DNA from: Sporisorium sorghi
Lineage: Eukaryota; Basidiomycota; Ustilaginomycetes; Ustilaginales; Ustilaginaceae
Reading direction: 5' to 3'
Assembly (NCBI GenBank): GCA_023212695.1
Contig: JALCCG010000381.1
Location: 1 to 16,332 of the forward strand
DNA length: 16,332 nucleotides
The stretch's first letter is position 1. The number at the start of each line of letters is the position of its first letter. This document shows positions 1-8,256 of the stretch, piece after piece. The position numbers were made by a program, and so were the translations under genes. The notes under the pieces were generated by a model, which saw only the letters and a program-made list of their open reading frames with translations, was not told the origin of the DNA and did not search any database.

Positions 1-110
1 GGGCTTCGCCCCCCCCTTTCACGTGCCTCCCCCCCCCTCCACCCCCCACCCCGGCACCAGCCGCTCCACAAACTCTTTTTCCCCCCCCCCCCCCCCCCCC
101 CCCCCGAGGA
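1..110. repeat. C-rich low-complexity left edge with a 25-nt C run
   Basis: The first 110 bases are dominated by C runs separated by single A, T or G bases, and end in an uninterrupted run of 25 C at 81-105. On the minus strand this lies where the second intron of the secreted-protein gene should end, and no clear acceptor can be read through it. A real homopolymer or an assembly/read artefact at a contig edge would both look like this. Confidence 0.8.
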
Positions 111-197
111 AGCAATGCGGACGTTCATGGTCAGCTTTGGTTCTGTCAACATTACCGGCAGGGATGCACCATGTCGTTGAAGAAGAGTGCGACTTAC

Positions 198-602
198 GAG
201 TTTGAGCCAGTAGCCGTCGAAGACGCCGGAGTCGAAGATCTGCGAGAGGAGGCCGGAGACTGGTGTGACGCTGACCGAGGCGAGCTTGTTGCCCGGTGGC
301 GGAGCGGGTGCGGCGGGCTCGGATGGGCAGGCGGAGAAGCTGATCCCGCGCACGGGGTTGTCGAGCTTCGTGAGATCGGTGTTTTCCGGCAGAGCTGGTT
401 GGAAAAGGAACGCCAGAGTGTACGAGGGTCAGCGGTGCGGCAAGAAGCCGGAACGAGGACGAGTTGAAAGCGACTTACTGCAGACGGCGACATGCTGGCC
501 AGACTGACGCCTGGCTCGATCGAGACCAGCTGCGGCGGCTCCGGCGGCCAACAAGCAGGATGCCAAGAGCGTGAGGAGGAAGAAGGTGCATCCAGCTTTC
601 AT
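198..602 (-). CDS. Secreted protein of unknown function, spliced, 3' part outside the window
   Basis: I do not recognise the family. Exon 1 runs from the ATG at 602 down to 479 (41 codons plus one base). It encodes a classical signal peptide: MKAG, then the hydrophobic stretch CTFFLLTLLASCLLAAGAAA (residues 5-24), then a polar region containing RARR, a possible Kex2-type dibasic site. A GTAAGT donor follows at 478-473. The 84-nt intron has a CTGAC branch-like site and a CCAACCAG acceptor. Exon 2 (394-198) restores phase exactly, with no stop in 65 codons and mostly C or G at third positions. It includes a Pro/Ala-rich stretch (APAPPPG) and ends in GYWLKL before a second perfect GTAAGT donor (197-192). 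The next acceptor is lost in the C-run region at the left edge, so length and C-terminus are unknown. A secreted effector or cell-surface protein is possible, but that is inference. The splice model was read by eye, without transcript support. Confidence 0.72.
395..478 (-). other. Intron 1 of the secreted-protein gene
   Basis: On the minus strand it starts GTAAGT, has a CGCTGACC branch-like element, and ends TTTTCCAACCAG. It is 84 nt long. Removing it joins a codon split after its first base (A + CT, threonine) and keeps the frame open on both sides. Confidence 0.7.
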
Positions 603-1272
603 CGTGTATACTGTCGTAAGGTGTCAAGAGAAGCAAAAGGTGCAAAAGTAGGGAGGAGAACGGAAAAAGGGGAAGTCACATGAACTCCTCGTCGCTTTAT
701 AACAACACCCCCCCCTCCGGCCGCGGCCCAACGAGTGCAACACGAAGAGATGAAACGACACCTCTGATCGGTGGGTCCAACCTTGATACGCTGCCTTGCA
801 TTCTGCACCGCAATGACTCTGTGGAACATGGCTTCATATCGCCGCACCGACGGAGGCCAGCACACAGACAATGCTCAGCTCACACCCACCTTGATGAGGA
901 AAATGTTCCCACGCCGCATTCACCCACGCTGGCGCACACAATAAGCGTTGAGAGGCGGAGAGAGAGGGTCGAGACTCTTGAAGACCGTGGCATGCAGCGT
1001 GCCTGAATGCAGTGGTACAGTACGGCGTTAAGGTCCCGCGTAGGTGCGTCGGTTTTACGGCGGAAGCGCCGCTGATACGTGACGACGCGCAGCAGCGTGC
1101 TGCATGACAACGAAGTCTTCCAGAGCGAATCGATGGTATTAGGTGATCTAAGAGGATATACACTGGTGAACGGGGCAAGAGAGTGCAATAAAAAGGTTGC
1201 AATGATGAAACTCGGGATGAAAACTAGCAGCAGCAGCGCGGCTTACAATCCACACCGCGCCCGCCCCAACAC
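603..1272. other. Intergenic region upstream of the secreted-protein gene
   Basis: These 670 bp lie between two minus-strand genes. The left part carries the TATA-like element of the left gene. The rest should hold that gene's upstream control region and the 3' UTR of the 364-residue protein. A plus-strand AATAAA occurs at 1187-1192. A 108-codon plus-strand reading frame (680-1006) has an ATG, but it starts only 77 bp from the divergent start and overlaps the TATA box, so I do not call it a gene. Confidence 0.5.
696..701 (-). promoter_or_regulatory. TATA box for the secreted-protein gene
   Basis: TATAAA (in GTTATAAAGCG) reads on the minus strand about 94 bp upstream of the ATG at 602. That spacing suits a start site about 30 bp downstream and a leader of about 60-70 nt. 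No other TATAAA lies in this orientation nearby. Confidence 0.45.
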
Positions 1273-2367
1273 TCAACGACGACCACGCGCCTCATCGACC
1301 TCAACCGCATCGTCCACCTTGGGCAGCGCCGCCCTACCCGGAGCCGGGCTGGCGGTGCGCGAGGTGGAGTTGTCCCTCGATGCGGCCCTGGCGCGCGACC
1401 TGGACCTGGACGCAGAACGCAGCGCCGGGATGATCCCCTCTGGATACGCGCTCCTGTTGTGCACGGCCTCGTCGTACTCCCTGCGACGCTCGGACTCGAG
1501 CTGCTGCGAGAACTCTTTTTGCTTCTTGCTCGTCTGCCCTGCTTGGAGGAAGAGGCTGTCCCAGGTGGAGGGGCGCACCTTGGCCTGGAGCTCGTCGAGC
1601 TTCTCGTCGGTGGTGAAGGTGAGGTAGTGCTCGCGGTGGGCATCGATTGCAGCGAAGAGTGTAGCGACAAGGTACGGAACCGACATGGACGAGGGCAGCG
1701 ATGCAATGGACGAGTCAAAGTGGGCTACGGTGGCATGCACACCCTTGACGAGCTCGATCAGCGTCGACTTTTCTCCGTCAGCGTTGCGGCGGAGAGCAAC
1801 GTTGAGACTCTTGAACGAGCCCTTGAGGTAGACTTCGTCCGAGCTAGGCGTGCCGGACGACGAAGCGGACGCGGCAGCATCATCCACTGCCGCGACGTTG
1901 GCAGTGGGCCTCTCAAGGTGGTACTTGCTCTTGAACAGACCCTTGGTGGGGATCTTGGTGCACGTGCCAAAGCTCCCATCCTGCTCAAGCTCAATCACCT
2001 CGTACGTGGACGAAGCGACGTGCTTCCTCACCGCAAACGGCGCCTTGTTCTCCGCGGAAACGACGAGCTTGACGGGGCTAGCCATGATCTCTGATGCATT
2101 CTCGACAAGGTTCTTGTAGAGCGAGTCGTCGAAGGTGGAGGCGCGCGAGTGCTCGAGCTGGACAAACTCAAACACAACGCGGTCCTCGGCGGCCTGGTCG
2201 ACAAAGAGGATAGGGTCGCGCCTACGATCAAGATTTTTGACGGTGAGCGAGCATGGCAGCTGAGCAGGGAAGGGCGCGGTGGTGTTGGCCGTCTGGTACG
2301 AGGGCACCGTATCGACGGTGAAGGTGCTGTGGGCGTAGCCTGGGAGGTTGGTATCGACTTGAGTCAT
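1273..2367 (-). CDS. Uncharacterised protein, 364 residues, with an RS-like basic tail
   Basis: I do not recognise this protein with confidence. It is a single exon of 364 codons. The start chosen is the first ATG in frame (2367, context AACAATGAC). The frame extends upstream only through a (CAC)n repeat read as poly-threonine to a GTG, so a longer form is unlikely. Residues of about 45-220 alternate hydrophobic and polar positions like a beta-rich domain (PILFVDQ, VVFEFVQLE, VKLVVSAENKAPFAVRK, YEVIELEQDG, LKGSFKSLNVALRR). This loosely recalls tubby-like/LURP-one barrels, but it is only an impression. An Ala/Ser-rich linker splits this part near residues 160-180. The C-terminal part is helical and charged, then comes an SR-rich stretch (about 318-345, SASRSRSRAR) and an acidic/basic end. 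There is no signal peptide or membrane segment, so it is probably cytosolic or nuclear. The existence of the gene is well supported; its function is not. Confidence 0.85.
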   Translation of the reverse strand: MTQVDTNLPGYAHSTFTVDTVPSYQTANTTAPFPAQLPCSLTVKNLDRRRDPILFVDQAAEDRVVFEFVQLEHSRASTFDDSLYKNLVENASEIMASPVKLVVSAENKAPFAVRKHVASSTYEVIELEQDGSFGTCTKIPTKGLFKSKYHLERPTANVAAVDDAAASASSSGTPSSDEVYLKGSFKSLNVALRRNADGEKSTLIELVKGVHATVAHFDSSIASLPSSMSVPYLVATLFAAIDAHREHYLTFTTDEKLDELQAKVRPSTWDSLFLQAGQTSKKQKEFSQQLESERRREYDEAVHNRSAYPEGIIPALRSASRSRSRARAASRDNSTSRTASPAPGRAALPKVDDAVEVDEARGRR

Positions 2368-2386
2368 TGTTGCAGGTGTCGTTGCA

Positions 2387-2416
2387 GTGGTGGTGGTGGT
2401 GGTGGTGGTGGTGGTG
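2387..2416 (-). repeat. (CAC)10 microsatellite in the 5' leader of the 364-residue protein gene
   Basis: Ten GTG units on the plus strand give ten CAC units in the likely mRNA leader. The repeat ends 19 bases upstream of the ATG at 2367. A very similar repeat sits upstream of the adenosine kinase gene. Confidence 0.9.
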
Positions 2417-4085
2417 AGAAAGCAAAAGCTGTCCACGTCGAGAGGAAACTTTTAAAGAAGGAGATGGTCGTCTGACGTCGAACAAGAAGAAGAGGAAGAG
2501 CATGGCGAATTCGCCGGAAAGTCGGCGGCGGCGGGTGAGATCGATCCGAGGTTCCGCTTGATCGTGCTCTGAGCACACGACTTTGACTCGACTCGAAATG
2601 CAATCCCACCTTTTTGTGGCTGAACAGAGAGGTGCCTCGGCTAAAACCGACTCGAACAAAAGGGTGGTTTCGAGGCTTGGGATCGCGTTCGAGAGGCTCT
2701 CGACTTTTCGCGACTCAAACGGAATGTACAGTAACCTCTAGAACACACTCTGATCATCTCTGTGACTGCATTGCGACTGTTTTGCGGATGATGAACATCG
2801 TGCAGCGGAGACGAAGGACGGAAAAAACTTCAGGGTCTCGAAACTACTCGGAGAAGGCCGAACAGCTCCCGATAGATCGACACTTGTGAACGAATCGGGA
2901 AGCAAGCGATCGTAGAACCCGATCTCAAGCCAAAGCCTAGGTTTCCTACGGGAAGGGCACGGTTGAAATTCAGCATCCACAGTGCAGCAGGCTGCTGCAG
3001 CAGGCATGCAGGTTCGAGTAAGAAATCTGAACTCGAGGGTCTCTCTCTTTTTGCCTCAATTTTCAAGAAAAATGAAGGAAAAGGGCGTGCGAGTGCGAGA
3101 TTTCATGAAAAATGAAAAAATGCGCTTGAACCTACGGATCGCTTCTTCCCGCCGCCTCAACCCTGAGGTTCGAGCTTGGACGCGTCTGAGGACAAGGACA
3201 AGGACAAGGACGCGGCGAGTGTCTTTTTTTAGGTTATTTTGCAGACTCAGCAACGCAACGAGGCCGAAAAGGAACACAGGAACGGCACACAGAGAGAAAA
3301 AGCTGCTCGCTGCATCCAAAAGAGCTGTCAGTTTGAGCGCTTGCCGAGCCTGTGTGTGTGTGTGTCTCTCTCTCTCTCTCTCTCTCTCCCTATCCATTGT
3401 TCTCTCTGTGTAGTTATCGATGGACGATATGGGCCTTACCCTTCAAGCTCCGTCAACCATCGCTCCGAGGTTTTGCCCGCGCAGAAGCTGAAAAACAAAG
3501 CTCGCCGAATCTTCGCTACTGTAGCTACTACCCTTAGCCAATCGTGAGAAGGGACCATAAGGGTCGACTCCCAGACGTGCTCAATGAGATCTGTCTAAAG
3601 GGTACAATTGTGTACGCGGAAGTCCTCATCCTCTCATATTCGCTCTTGTTCTCCGATGGATTGTGGCGCCACCTCCTCTCCTCTCCTCCTTAGCTGGTGC
3701 AGTTGCTGTTCGTTGGGCTATATCCTCGTCGCCCTCTCTCTACGCGCCGCGCTTCATTTGAACGAAAATTTCGCAATCGTCTCATCTCCGAGTTCTCACC
3801 TCGCCTGGCTATATTCACCACAACACCAAGCGAAATTCCACTCTTGCCCTTCAGCTTGTGCAGGTGGCTGTTTCTCGCCAGTCTCGCCAAATGTCCTTTC
3901 CCGTGTGAGCCACGTTTTCGGGTGTGGTTGGCACCCCTCGTCGGGATGGCGAGGCCCGCCTTACCGTCTCTGGTGTACGCAGTCAGCTTGTTGACAGCCT
4001 GTTCTCCTTGCACAAAATGTCATTTGACCGCGCTCTCCCTCTCCGTCGCGCTGCTTGCCTGCTCAGCCAGAATTGGCCGACTGAG
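2417..4085. other. Large divergent region with no clear gene; promoters and probably the missing 5' exons of the GH16 gene
   Basis: About 1.67 kb between divergent genes. Near 2452 the minus strand reads TTTAAAAG, a weak TATA-like site for the left gene. A perfect inverted repeat, TGCAGCAG-G-CTGCTGCA, lies at 2983-2999. A short AGGACA tandem repeat lies at 3189-3210 and a compound (TG)7(TC)12 tract at 3351-3388. From about 3600 to 4085 the plus strand is pyrimidine-rich. One frame stays open from 3694 to 4110 with coding-like third positions, but it is one base out of register with the GH16 exon. No other convincing reading frame was seen. Confidence 0.5.
3351..3388. repeat. Compound (TG)7(TC)12 microsatellite
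   Basis: Seven TG units (3351-3364) pass directly into twelve TC units (3365-3388). It is non-coding and lies upstream of the GH16 gene. Confidence 0.95.
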
Positions 4086-5407
4086 AGGTGCCCGATCTGC
4101 CGCTGTTTAGTCTGATCGACAAGGACACGCCCCAGTCTGCTCTTACGCGCAACTCGCCATCGGACGGCAACTCGTACCATCTTGTCTTTTCAGACGAGTT
4201 AGAGCAGGAGGGCCGCACGTTCTGGCCTGGCGACGATCCGTTCTGGGAGGCTATCGACCTCTACTACGGCGTTACGGGCGACTATCAGTATTATTCGCCA
4301 GAGGCGATCAATACGACGGGAGGCGCGCTCACCATCACCATGACGCAAAAGGTCACGCACAACCTCAACTTCCAGTCGGGCATGCTGCAGTCCTGGAACA
4401 AGTTCTGCTTCCAGGGCGGCTATATCGAGTTCTCCATGCGCATGCCCGGTGGACCCTCCACGTCTGGCTACTGGCCCGGTCTCTGGCTGATGGGCAATCT
4501 GGGACGTCCCGGCTACCCTGGATCCACGGACGGGATGTGGCCGTACTCGTACGCCTCGTGCGATGCCGGCGCACTAGTAAATCAGACCTTCGTCAATGGC
4601 ACGGGTCCAGCGGGCGCCATTGACTCGACGGGCACCTTTGCGAGGAACAGACAGATTTCGTACCTTTCGGGCATGCGATCGTCGTCTTGCACGTGCCCCG
4701 GCGAGGACCATCCCGGTCCCAATGTCAATGTGGCGCGATCGTCGCCCGAGCTGGACATCCTCGAGGCGCAGATCCAGACGCATCAGGGCGTCTCGCACGG
4801 CTACGCTTCGCAGTCTTACCAGGTGGCGCCGTTTGACCTGAGCTACGAGTGGAACAACGACTCGGCCAAGATTTACGACACGGATGTGACGGACATCAAC
4901 CCGTACAAGGGCAACGTCTACCAGGAGGCTGTCTCGGCGCTCACCCAGATCCCGGATACGGGCTACGTCGACACGAGCAACCAGTACGTCACTTATGGTG
5001 TCGAGCATCATCCGGATTGGAACGAGAACGGCGGCGGCTCGATCACATGGTATATCGCTGGCAAGCCGACGTGGTCGATCACGGGCCAGGCCATGCCGCC
5101 GAATCCGGCCATGAACATTGGGCAGCGCACCATCTCGGTGGAGCCAATGTCGATTATCATGAACCTGGGCATGTCGCCGACGTTCCAGCGCGTCAACTTT
5201 GGTGCCGGTGGCGTCGAGTTCCCTGCTACCATGTCGGTCGACTATGTGCGCGTGTATCAGCTGGACGGCCAGACGGACAAGATCTCGTGCGACCCGCCTG
5301 ACCATCCGACTGCGCAGTACATTGCGGACCACCAGGACATCTACACCAACTACAACTTGACCGTGTACAACCGCAAGTGGCCCAAGAATCGGTTGACTGG
5401 TTGTTGA
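4086..5407 (+). CDS. SKN1/KRE6-type beta-glucan synthesis protein (GH16 fold), main exon, 5' end unresolved
   Basis: Members of this family are type II membrane glycoproteins of the ER/Golgi and cell surface, needed for beta-1,6-glucan assembly in the fungal wall. Counting from GTG 4088 as codon 1, the exon has the family landmarks in order: LIDKDTP (9-15), VFSDE (33-37), GRTFWPGDDPFWEA (42-55), WNKFCFQGGYIEFS, GYWPGLWLMGNLGR, DGMWPYSY, the GH16 catalytic signature ELDILE with E221, D223 and E226, and DYVRVYQ near the end. Several N-glycosylation sequons (NTT, NQT, NGT, NDS, NLT) fit a luminal/secreted domain. The gene has no ATG here and an in-frame TGA lies at 4082-4084, so coding must enter by an acceptor at 4085 or 4087 (CTGAGAG), or the 5' part is damaged. 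The N-terminal cytoplasmic region and membrane anchor expected for the family are not clearly visible upstream. Identity is strong; the start is not. Confidence 0.9.
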
Positions 5408-5872
5408 TCGGTTGGTGGATCATGGAGAGGTAGCAATGCCGGGTGGGCCGAGGAGGAGGAGGGTTGCGTGGCTTGCGTTGTAGCCTTGCTTTGTATGTAT
5501 TTGTAGATCTGGACTTTTAGTTTTTTTTTTTTTTTTTGTGTAGCGGTGGTTGTGTAAAGGCTGTGAGGAGAGTGTGGAACGGCTACCGAAGGACCTACCG
5601 AAAGGGTTGAGGAAGGATAGGGGTTAACGACGCAAGAGTGGCAGGCTCGAGTCAGTGTCGTTCTGTCTGTTGGGGTTGCGACTGCGGTTTTCAAATCGTC
5701 GAGCCTGTCGAGGTAAAGCAGGTGAATCGACGAAATACAACATGTTGTGTGAGGTAGAGAGTGAACGAGGTGGACGGCGAGGATCAGGTTCAAGCGTCGC
5801 CATGTCGCAAAGTGCAATGAAGCGCGGGACTGCAGAGCGCTTGGAACGAGCGCTAGCTTCACTGGAGCTGTG

Positions 5873-5878
5873 CACGTG
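5873..5878. promoter_or_regulatory. CACGTG E-box-like palindrome
   Basis: The context is GTGCACGTGACTGCTCACGTAAGCAC split over 5872-5897, with a second ACGT core about 11 bases on. CACGTG is bound by fungal bHLH factors of the Cbf1/Pho4 type. It lies in a convergent gap, where a promoter element is unexpected, so it may be chance or mark an unannotated transcript. Confidence 0.25.
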
Positions 5879-6162
5879 ACTGCTCACGTAAGCACAACGT
5901 CAACAGTAGAGGTGACGCGTACAAAGAGCTCAGCACTCTTTTGTCGCCACCTCTGCCTCACCACCATCACACTCACTCGCCGTGCTGCTCCGGCACTCGG
6001 CTTTTCACCCTCCCGTCCCGTCCCTATGTCGCTTCTCTTGTTAGTTCACGTTAGATTCACTTTCTGCGGTCTCCCGCACCCTCTGCTACGCTCACACACG
6101 ATGCTCGACCGTCCGTTGCCTTGTACGGCCACGGCTGGGAGCTCGCGAGCGACTCGCTCGAG

Positions 6163-6324
6163 TTAGGCAATCAACTTGTTTCGTTTCTGTTCCTGTTTCG
6201 TGCGAGTGGGTGTTGGCGTGTGTGGCGGCGTGCCAGTGATGGTGAAGCGAGGACTGCGTAAAAATCTGTCGCTGTGCTGCGCAGTGCGCCCTGCAAAGAA
6301 ATCGCTGTAGGCGAATGAAGTCAT
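6163..6324 (-). CDS. Doubtful small reading frame, 53 codons
   Basis: It starts at an ATG in good context (CACAATGAC) and ends in TAA. The product would begin MTSFAYSDFFAGR, carry a Pro/Thr-rich middle, and end basic (KQEQKRNK). It has no recognised family, signal peptide or membrane segment. Third-position GC is only moderate, and it lies where 3' UTRs are expected. Chance is the most likely explanation. Confidence 0.12.
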   Translation of the reverse strand: MTSFAYSDFFAGRTAQHSDRFLRSPRFTITGTPPHTPTPTRTKQEQKRNKLIA

Positions 6325-6827
6325 TGTGGGCGCTCAGCGGTCTCGGTGCTCTGCCACATCACAACGTTGGCGCTCGTCACGAGGGGCTTGAGTGCAGGAT
6401 GGGGTTGACAACCTCTCCAAGGTCACCGCGTCGGCGCTCGTCACGACGATCGCTTCTTCTAGTTTAGCCCTTTCGCCCCTCCTATAGTTTCGCTGCCAGA
6501 TCACTTCTGGCCACTCGAAGTGACTGCCTTGCTCCTCTTTGAGCCCCTTGAGTCGGCAGTCGCCGCTACCAGCAATCGCCCTCCACAGTGGGCTGCTCCA
6601 GCGCAAAATTAAGCGAGAGCCAGGTAGCCAAGCATATCAGAGATGCATTGCATGGCGATCGCCTTTTGAAAGCATAGACGAGCAAACAGACGGGAGAAAG
6701 GGGATGATGGGGCGGGGTATGTTGAGCACCCTAGATGCGAATAGTACAGGACAGAGAAGCAATGATTCGAGGCAATGTTCGCTATGTTGAGAGCAAAAGG
6801 ACATATCCAGACGATACGATTCTATCT

Positions 6828-7865
6828 TTAGAGAACGTTCTCCTTGGGGAACTTGAGAATGGGGCCGACCTGGCCGATGCACATGCCGCCGAGCTTGTGT
6901 CCAACCTCGATGGCGTCGTCGACACTCTTGCCGAGCACAAGCGCACCGAGCACACCTCCAGCGAAGGCATCACCGGCGCCGTTGGTGTCGACAATGTCGG
7001 CGGGGTTGATCTTGGGCGTTTCGTGCACGAACTGCTCCTTGGCACCGCGCTTGGCGACGATGGTGGGCTGCGAGCCCTGGGTGATGATGACGACGCGGTT
7101 CTGGGCCTTGGTGGTGACAGCCTCGAAATCGGCGATGGCTTGGGCGATGGTCTTGAGGTCCTTGGACTCGAGCTTGTGCGCCTCGGCCCAGGCTTCGGCC
7201 TCGGTCTCGTTGCCAAAGATGACGTCGGCGTAGGGGACAACCTGGTCGACCTGGGCGGTGAAGAACTGCGGGATGAAGGGGGCAGACAGGTTCATGGTGA
7301 ACGACACGTCACGGGCCTTGGCCTCCTCTGCGAGAACAAGCGCCGACTCGACACCGTGCGTCAGGAAGAATCCGCCGAGGTAGAAGATCTTGGCGTTCTT
7401 GATGGCCTGCTGCGCCTCGGCCGTGTCGAGGTGCGACTTGCTGAACTTCTCGGCGGCACCGAGGTTAGTGCAGAGCGAGCGGTTGTGGCCAGTGATGACA
7501 ACAGCGCACGAACCGGTGGGCTGGTCGTCGCTGAACTGGTAGATCGACTTGAGCCCCTCCTTGTCGTTGGCAGCCTGGAGCTGCTTGGCGAGGTCGTCCT
7601 TGCCGACACAGCCGAGGTAAGCCGTCGAGTTGGCAGGCAGCACATACTGAGCGCAGCGAGCAGCGTTCTGAGCCGCACCACCGGCAACGTATGTGACGTC
7701 GTAGTTGTCGACAATATCCTTGTAGATGGCGAGCTGCTTCTCGTCGGCGAGCACGGCGTCGTTGGCCTTGAGGCCGTACTTCTCCAGCATGGCTTCGCCG
7801 TTGCGGATCTGCATGTCGAGCAGCGGGTTGCCGAGCGCAACGAGTTCAAAGTTTCCCCCTGCCAT
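6828..7865 (-). CDS. ADO1: Adenosine kinase (PfkB/ribokinase family)
   Basis: It phosphorylates adenosine to AMP with ATP, salvaging purines and removing the adenosine released from the S-adenosylhomocysteine cycle in the cytosol. The single exon encodes 345 residues, the normal length for fungal and animal adenosine kinases (about 340-360). Visible landmarks: the N-terminal substrate motif GNPLLDMQI with D17; the glycine-rich GGAAQN at 62-67; the lid region around residues 110-140; VIFGNETEAEAWA in the middle; and the PfkB signature DTNGAGDAFAGG near the C-terminus, with the predicted catalytic base D299. The end, FPKENVL, is typical of eukaryotic members. The first ATG in frame (7865, context CACAATGGC) is used. 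The leader contains a (CAC)8 repeat. The gene is divergent from the RAD5 homologue across 516 bp and convergent with the GH16 gene. Family assignment is very secure. Confidence 0.97.
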   Translation of the reverse strand: MAGGNFELVALGNPLLDMQIRNGEAMLEKYGLKANDAVLADEKQLAIYKDIVDNYDVTYVAGGAAQNAARCAQYVLPANSTAYLGCVGKDDLAKQLQAANDKEGLKSIYQFSDDQPTGSCAVVITGHNRSLCTNLGAAEKFSKSHLDTAEAQQAIKNAKIFYLGGFFLTHGVESALVLAEEAKARDVSFTMNLSAPFIPQFFTAQVDQVVPYADVIFGNETEAEAWAEAHKLESKDLKTIAQAIADFEAVTTKAQNRVVIITQGSQPTIVAKRGAKEQFVHETPKINPADIVDTNGAGDAFAGGVLGALVLGKSVDDAIEVGHKLGGMCIGQVGPILKFPKENVL

Positions 7866-7897
7866 TGTGATTGTTGTAGTTGTTGTGGAGATGATGA

Positions 7898-7921
7898 GTG
7901 GTGGTGGTGGTGGTGGTGGTG
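7898..7921 (-). repeat. (CAC)8 microsatellite in the 5' leader of adenosine kinase
   Basis: Eight GTG units on the plus strand give CAC units in the mRNA. The repeat ends 32 bases upstream of the ATG at 7865 and is followed by a CAA/AAC-rich leader (CAACAACTACAACAATCACA). Confidence 0.9.
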
Positions 7922-8256
7922 TTGTGCACCAGAGTGTTGATCAATCTTCCTTCTTCCGTTCGACTGTCGATCCGCTGCTGCAAAAGGCGAGCAAACGTGC
8001 GCTTTTTCCTTTCCGACCAAATTTCTTCTTGCATTTCACAATTTTGTTTCGTGCACCAGCCAGCTTGGAATAGATCGGCTTCCGATCAGACAGATCGGCC
8101 GATTTCAAAGCAGAGCCGCGTGCAATTTACGCGCTTCGCGTGGCTCTCTTTTGTCAGCTTGACAAGTTGGAAGCGCAAAGTGTTGGTTTGGACTTTTTGG
8201 CTCAGTTTTCGAGTGGCGGCATTCAGTAGCGAAGCCATCCTTACTCACACCTACCT

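Larger units (their letters stand above)
5408..6827. other. Convergent intergenic region, 1.4 kb, no supported gene
   Basis: This lies between the 3' ends of the GH16 gene (plus) and adenosine kinase (minus), so it should hold two 3' UTRs. It contains a T17 run (5521-5537), a CACGTG E-box-like site (5873-5878), a small hairpin CGAGCG-ACT-CGCTCG (6146-6160), a 14-bp direct repeat GGCGCTCGTCACGA (6369-6382 and 6433-6446) and the palindrome GGCGATCGCC (6654-6663). Reading frames here lack good starts or look like chance. A 53-codon minus-strand frame is listed separately. No tRNA-like boxes were found on either strand by eye. Confidence 0.5.

Noticed and set aside
680..1006. 108-codon plus-strand frame with an ATG and an acidic dileucine-like DETTPLI
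   Set aside because: It starts 77 bp from the divergent secreted gene, overlaps its TATA box, becomes non-coding-like after the first 35 codons, and has no domain. A splice from GTGGGT near 771 to a later CACACAG would give a protein of only about 55 residues. It could be revisited with RNA data.
2982..3413. 143-codon plus-strand frame across the microsatellite region
   Set aside because: It starts at a non-ATG codon, reads repeats as RTRTRT and SLSLSL, and has no protein-like organisation.
4574..5332. 252-codon minus-strand frame opposite the GH16 exon
   Set aside because: It is an antisense shadow of a conserved domain, with a repetitive R/V/D/H composition and no recognisable motifs.
5626..5879. 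Reading frames on both strands after the GH16 stop
   Set aside because: They overlap each other, have no good start context or motifs, and lie in the expected 3' UTR.
6735..7940. 401-codon plus-strand frame opposite adenosine kinase
   Set aside because: It is the complement of the adenosine kinase codons. GC-rich third positions produce long antisense frames rich in G, V, L and D. The opposite strand has a complete, motif-perfect enzyme, and this frame has no ATG at its claimed start.
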